Origin: Betaproteobacteria bacterium UBA6910
GTDB lineage: Bacteria > Pseudomonadota > Gammaproteobacteria > Burkholderiales > UBA6910
DNA: 9,967 bases
Direction: 5' to 3'
NCBI GenBank assembly: GCA_002451065.1
Contig: DKBC01000010.1
Location: forward strand, 1 to 9,967
Shown piece after piece: positions 6,138-9,967 of this stretch (its first letter is position 1; each line of letters opens with the position of its first letter). The notes beneath the pieces were generated by a model. It ran no database searches and was not told where the DNA came from. It saw nothing but the letters and a program-made list of their open reading frames with translations. Made by a program: the position numbers and the translations under genes.

Positions 6138-6156
6138 CCGGCCTATCCGCGGCCGG
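6138..6156. terminator. GC-rich hairpin between convergent operons
   Basis: CCGGCC (6138-6143) and GGCCGG (6151-6156) form a six-pair stem with a 7-base loop, followed by TTT on the plus strand and flanked by AAA on the other side. It sits 20 bases past the DsbA-like stop and covers the HlyD-type stop codon. It could end transcription from the plus strand; the short T-run makes it a weak intrinsic terminator. Confidence 0.4.
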
Positions 6157-7351
6157 TTTGAGGGGATTCGATGCGGCCGCCGTCCTCGACGGCGTCCCCG
6201 GGATAGACAATGACCCGGTCCCCGGGCGCCAATCCTTTTTGCACCACCGCCTCGAGGCCGCCGCGGCGCGATATTTCAATCCGGCGCTTTTTTGCCCTCC
6301 CCCCGTCGTCCAGGAACACGGCCCACCCCCCCTCGTCCCGGAACAGCGCCGCCACCGGCACCTTCACCACATCTTCCTCACGACGAACCACGATGCGGGC
6401 GTCCACCCGGTAGGCATCCCCCAGGGCCTGCCACTGTTCCGGCGGCGAGGTAATGTCGATAATCACGTTCACGCGCTGCTCCTCCACCCCGAGCGCGGAG
6501 ATCTTGGTGAACGCCGACGGTTCCACCAAGCGCACCCTTCCCTGAAGCAGCAGTCCGCCGCCGGCATCCAGGATTACTTCGGCCCCGGGACCGATTTCCA
6601 CGGCCTCGGTGGAGAGAACGTCCACCAGGACTTCCAGGTCGCGCGGGTCGGCGATTTCGAGTATCGGGGTCCCGGCGGCGACCACCGCCTCGCTTTCCTT
6701 CAGCACCTTGAGCACGCGCCCCGCCACCGGGGAGCGGATCTCCCATTCGGTCCCTGGCGCATGCCCATCGGCAAAACCTTTGGCCCGGGCCAGCGCCGCC
6801 CGGGCCTGGGCCAGGTCGTGCTCCGCCCCATGCTTCTCGAACTCCGCCGACTCCGACTCCCGCTGGCGGACCTGCAGCGCGAGATCTGCCTGGTCGCGGA
6901 CGGCGGGGGAAACATAACCGGACTTTGCCAGCTTTTCCGTGCGCTCCAGGTCGATCCGCGCCTGTTCCATGGCAACCCGGCTGCGCGCGATCTCGGCGTT
7001 GGCCCTTTGCACCCGGGCCTCGGCCGCCCCCACCCGTTCCGCCAGTTCCGCCCGGTTGCGCGGGTCCAGCATCGCGGGAGCACTGGGGACGATCACGGCC
7101 AGCGCGCCGTCGCGCTCGACGATGTCCCCCGCTTCCACGCCGACCCGAAGTAGCTGCCCGCCCAGTGGTGCCGACACCACATAGCGTTCCCTGACGCGGC
7201 TGACACCATCGTCGTCCACGGTCGCGACGAAGGCGCCACGGGTCACGACCGCGATCTCCACTGGGACCGGCTGCGGCCTGAATGCCCAGATCATTGCCCC
7301 CAGCAGCGCGCCACCAAGCACGATCCAGAGCGCCGGCTTCACCCACTTCAT
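6143..7351 (-). CDS. HlyD-type periplasmic adaptor of an ABC efflux system
   Basis: A 402-residue membrane fusion protein that links the inner-membrane transporter to an outer-membrane channel. One N-terminal membrane anchor (about 7-23) is followed by a periplasmic body. A barrel/lipoyl half at 54-90 (VVSAPLGGQLLRVGVEAGD) precedes a long coiled-coil hairpin at about 100-192, rich in Ala, Glu, Arg and Gln. The second lipoyl half is at 204-235 (IRSPVAGRVLKVLKESEAVVAAG), then a beta-barrel and membrane-proximal domain to the end. The EEQRVNVIIDI segment (290-300) is usual in adaptors paired with FtsX-type permeases. The start lies 4 bases after the permease stop, with GAGGG about 9 bases upstream inside that gene, so it is last in an ATPase-permease-adaptor operon. 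The substrate is not deducible. No TolC-like gene is present in the window. Confidence 0.93.
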   Translation of the reverse strand: MKWVKPALWIVLGGALLGAMIWAFRPQPVPVEIAVVTRGAFVATVDDDGVSRVRERYVVSAPLGGQLLRVGVEAGDIVERDGALAVIVPSAPAMLDPRNRAELAERVGAAEARVQRANAEIARSRVAMEQARIDLERTEKLAKSGYVSPAVRDQADLALQVRQRESESAEFEKHGAEHDLAQARAALARAKGFADGHAPGTEWEIRSPVAGRVLKVLKESEAVVAAGTPILEIADPRDLEVLVDVLSTEAVEIGPGAEVILDAGGGLLLQGRVRLVEPSAFTKISALGVEEQRVNVIIDITSPPEQWQALGDAYRVDARIVVRREEDVVKVPVAALFRDEGGWAVFLDDGGRAKKRRIEISRRGGLEAVVQKGLAPGDRVIVYPGDAVEDGGRIESPQTGRG

Positions 7352-7355
7352 CGCC

Positions 7356-9719
7356 CTATTCCCTCGTCTTCAGGACCGCCACCAGATCCAGCCGGTCCAC
7401 CCGCAACCGCACGATGAGCGCGCTCAGCACCCCCGCGGCCAGCGTGGTCAGCGCCGCGTAGGCGTAAGTTCGCGGGTAGATCACCAGGGGAATGTGCTGG
7501 GTTTCGGTTTGCATGAGCGCGACCAGCATGAAGGAAAGCAGATAGCCAAGCCATAGCCCCAGGGGTACCGCCAGCAACAGCATCACCGCCAGTTCTCCCA
7601 GCAGCAGTGCGGAAACCTCGTGCCGCGTGAAGCCCAGCACCCTCAGGCTCGCCAGTTCCCAGGCCCGCTCCGCCAGGGAAATGCGGGCGCTGTTGTACAC
7701 CACGCCCACCGCAATGGCGGCGGCAAAAACGGTGACGATGCCGGTAAAGAAGAGGATGTTCCGTCCCGAAATCTCGAGAAAGCTCTGCAGGGTCGTCGCC
7801 TTCACCGACACGGTGGCCACCTTCGGCATTTCCTTGAGACGGCGGTACACCCGGCGCGCCTGCGCCGGGTCGGCCGTGAAGGCCACGGCGCTCACGGCAT
7901 CCCCCTCCCGCAGCAGGCGATTGAGAGCATCGATTTCCATGTAGGCACTGATCCCGATGAGATCGTCCACCAGGCCGGTTACCAGCGCCGAGCGCCGGGC
8001 GCGGTTGCCTTCCAGCACCTCGACCTCCACCGGCTCTCCGAGCCGGACTTCCAGGCGGTCCGCGAGCCGGGTGCTGAGGAGCACGCCATCGGGGGGCACG
8101 CTTACTTGCCGGCCCTCGGCATCCAGCAGCCGTCGCAGCTCAGCACCCTCGGGCAGCCCCAGCAGGGCCGTAAGGTAACTGTGATGCCCCGCGCGCAGGC
8201 GCACCGCCACCGAGCGGGACGCTTCGGTGACCAGCACGCCGGGTAGCCGGGCGATCTCATGGCGCACCGTGGAATTCACCGGGTCCGTGAACACCACGGC
8301 GGCGTCCTCCCGCTGCACCCGGTGGAACTGGAACTCGATCAGGTAGTCGAGGGCATCGCGCCAGAAGGTGCCGGCGATCAGTATTGCCATGGCGCTGGCA
8401 ATCCCCACGGTGATGAGCAGGGTGCGCAAAATCCGGCGCTCGAGAATGCGCACCACCATGCGCATCTGGGCTGACAACAGGTGTTCCAGTCCCAGGCGCT
8501 CCAGCAGCATGCGCCGGTAGCGCTTGGGCGCGGGCGGACGCATCGCCTCCGCCGGCGCCAGCCGGGCGACGCCGCGGACCGAGCCCAGCGCGGCGCCGGC
8601 CGCCGCCGCCAGGGTGACTCCGGCGCCTACCAGGGGAATCCACGGATCCAGCCGCCAGACCAGCCGCGGAAAGCGGAAGAATTCCGCATACATCTCGGTC
8701 ATGCCGCGACCCAGCCAGATGCCGAGAGCCAAACCGGCGACCAGGCCCACGCCGACGATGGCCAGCACCAGCTTGAGATAATGGGTCACGATGACACCGT
8801 TGCCGTAGCCCAGGGCCTTGAGGGCCGCGATCTGTTCGCGCTGGGTCGCCACTTGGCGCGCCAACACCACGTTGACCAGAAACGCGGCCACCGCCAGAAA
8901 CACCGTGGGGAAAACGGCGGCCATGGTTCGCTGCTGGTCTATCTCCTGGGTCAGCATCTTGTTCGAAACCTGGTCCCCGCGGCCGTAGGCGCCAAATGCG
9001 CCGTACGGCTCCAGGACCCGGTCCAGGGCGGCGATTGCCGCCGCCTCCAGAGCACCCGGGGCGAGGCGAACCGAGACCTGGTTGAACGCACCTTCCATGT
9101 CATAGGCGGAGGCAAGCCGCTCCCGGTCCATCCAGAACACGCCGAAGCTCTTGTCATCGGGAAGCTGGCCGCCGCGGCTGGAAAAGATGTACTCCGGCGA
9201 GAGCACCACGCCTACGATTCTGAAGCGCTCCTTGGTGCCGTTGATGAGGGCCGAGAACTCGTCGCCCGGCGCCAGGTCCCGGGCGTTGGCGAACGCCTCC
9301 GATACCAGCACCTCGTCACCGGCCCCGGGCTCGATCATGCGGCCGCGGCGGAGATAGATCCGGTTGAGGCCCGCCGCTTCACTCTCGGCAAGGCCGATCA
9401 TCCTGCCGGTGACGGGTTCCTCCACCCCGGGCAGATCCAGCAGCACGTCGAAGCTCACGGTGGTCTCCGACTGCGCGACTTCGGGAAGCTCGGCAATCCG
9501 CCCGGCCAGGGCCAGGGGTGCCCGTTTCACCGGCGCGAACACATGGGCGAACCGGGATTCCCCGTAATATTCCTCCCGCGACGCCTGCAACGATTCATAG
9601 GTCGTCAATTGCGCCACGAAAGCGCCGATGCCGCAGGCCACCACCACGGCGATGGTCGCCGCCTGGCCGCGCACGTGCCAGAGGTCCCGCAGCAGTTTAC
9701 GGTCCAGGGTCCTCACCAC
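7356..9719 (-). CDS. ABC transporter permease with two FtsX domains
   Basis: A 787-residue inner-membrane permease. It has eight predicted membrane segments: about 21-39, 265-286, 314-337, 361-383, 432-452, 655-676, 703-735 and 754-771. Two large periplasmic domains (about 40-262 and 453-650) each precede a three-helix FtsX core, so this is a duplicated FtsX/MacB-like unit in one chain. [13 protein letters not shown] (294-306) and [19 protein letters not shown] (683-701) are the paired coupling helices that meet the ATPase. MacB-type machines work by long-range mechanical transmission rather than by moving substrate through the membrane. Two adjacent GTG codons (9719 and 9716) could start it; the latter gives the classic GTGA overlap with the ATPase stop. 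Either way it is translated directly behind the ATPase. The adaptor gene follows within 4 bases. The substrate could be a lipid, peptide or drug. Confidence 0.94.
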   Translation of the reverse strand: MVRTLDRKLLRDLWHVRGQAATIAVVVACGIGAFVAQLTTYESLQASREEYYGESRFAHVFAPVKRAPLALAGRIAELPEVAQSETTVSFDVLLDLPGVEEPVTGRMIGLAESEAAGLNRIYLRRGRMIEPGAGDEVLVSEAFANARDLAPGDEFSALINGTKERFRIVGVVLSPEYIFSSRGGQLPDDKSFGVFWMDRERLASAYDMEGAFNQVSVRLAPGALEAAAIAALDRVLEPYGAFGAYGRGDQVSNKMLTQEIDQQRTMAAVFPTVFLAVAAFLVNVVLARQVATQREQIAALKALGYGNGVIVTHYLKLVLAIVGVGLVAGLALGIWLGRGMTEMYAEFFRFPRLVWRLDPWIPLVGAGVTLAAAAGAALGSVRGVARLAPAEAMRPPAPKRYRRMLLERLGLEHLLSAQMRMVVRILERRILRTLLITVGIASAMAILIAGTFWRDALDYLIEFQFHRVQREDAAVVFTDPVNSTVRHEIARLPGVLVTEASRSVAVRLRAGHHSYLTALLGLPEGAELRRLLDAEGRQVSVPPDGVLLSTRLADRLEVRLGEPVEVEVLEGNRARRSALVTGLVDDLIGISAYMEIDALNRLLREGDAVSAVAFTADPAQARRVYRRLKEMPKVATVSVKATTLQSFLEISGRNILFFTGIVTVFAAAIAVGVVYNSARISLAERAWELASLRVLGFTRHEVSALLLGELAVMLLLAVPLGLWLGYLLSFMLVALMQTETQHIPLVIYPRTYAYAALTTLAAGVLSALIVRLRVDRLDLVAVLKTRE

Positions 9720-9967
9720 CGGAGTTCCGAGGGTTGCAGGCGCTGGGCGTTGGTATCCACGGATGCGATTCGACCGTCCGCAAGGTGGAGAACACGGTCC
9801 GCCATGCCGGCAATGGCAGCATTATGAGTGATGACAACGGTGGTCGTGCCGAGCTCTTCGTTGATCCTGGCTATGACCTCGAGCACGAGCTTCCCGGTTT
9901 CGTAGTCGAGAGCGCCGGTCGGCTCGTCACAGAGCAGAACGTCGGGGCGCTTGGCCACCGCCCGGGC
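9713..9967 (-). CDS. ABC transporter ATP-binding protein, C-terminal part (cut by right edge)
   Basis: The last 84 residues of an ATPase whose start lies right of the window. Visible parts are the end of the signature helix (ARAVAKRP), Walker [13 protein letters not shown] with its catalytic Glu and D-loop, and the H-loop VVITHN. The C-terminal VLHLADGRI strand pair follows. The PTGALD form and short C-terminus match the LolD/MacB-type ATPases that serve FtsX-like permeases. The Walker A and Q-loop are not in the window. It should drive the downstream permease from the cytoplasmic side. Its stop overlaps the permease start (GTGA), so it is the upstream gene of the operon as far as can be seen. 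Confidence 0.94.
   Translation of the reverse strand, partial: ARAVAKRPDVLLCDEPTGALDYETGKLVLEVIARINEELGTTTVVITHNAAIAGMADRVLHLADGRIASVDTNAQRLQPSELRW

Noticed and set aside
6158..7153. Plus-strand open frame (331 codons) opposite the HlyD-type adaptor
   Set aside because: Antisense shadow; the minus strand shows a full adaptor architecture.
8481..9827. Long plus-strand open frame (448 codons) opposite the ABC permease
   Set aside because: Its sequence is His/Gln/Gly/Arg-rich with no domain pattern, as expected for the antisense of a GC-rich gene. The minus strand has clear FtsX domains and membrane segments.

Overview
The window looks like chromosomal DNA from a GC-rich proteobacterium, most likely a gammaproteobacterium. 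The main evidence is a type II NADH dehydrogenase close to E. coli Ndh, including the same C-terminal KLH ending. A divergent gene at the left edge resembles sulfur oxygenase reductase, which would suit a sulfur-oxidising lineage. The genus cannot be fixed from the sequence. I see no IS element, tRNA, rRNA, CRISPR array or phage gene.

Layout, left to right. (1) 1-385, minus strand: 5' part of a sulfur oxygenase reductase-like gene that runs off the left edge. (2) 386-679: a relatively AT-rich divergent intergenic region with promoter-like elements, a small dyad and a larger hairpin. (3) 680-3593, plus strand: ndh (NADH:quinone oxidoreductase), an exported seven-repeat YVTN beta-propeller, and an exported SRPBCC protein resembling MxaD of methanol oxidation. 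(4) 5142-3628, minus strand: a Gln-rich exported protein, a SET-domain protein methyltransferase, and a small exported protein of unknown function, closely spaced as a likely operon. (5) 5172-6118, plus strand: an MliC-like lysozyme-inhibitor lipoprotein whose stop overlaps the start of a DsbA/FrnE-like thiol oxidoreductase. (6) 9967-6143, minus strand: a three-gene ABC efflux operon of ATPase (cut by the right edge), two-domain FtsX-type permease and HlyD-type adaptor, with junctions that overlap or lie 4 bases apart.

How the genes fit together. Ndh feeds electrons from NADH into the quinone pool. The left-edge enzyme, if it is a sulfur oxygenase reductase, would disproportionate sulfur in the cytoplasm. 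The two genes share one control region. The propeller and the MxaD-like protein are both predicted periplasmic and may support a periplasmic dehydrogenase encoded elsewhere. The MliC/DsbA-like pair and the ABC tripartite pump point to envelope maintenance and defence. The least explained unit is the SET-domain gene lying between two genes for exported proteins.
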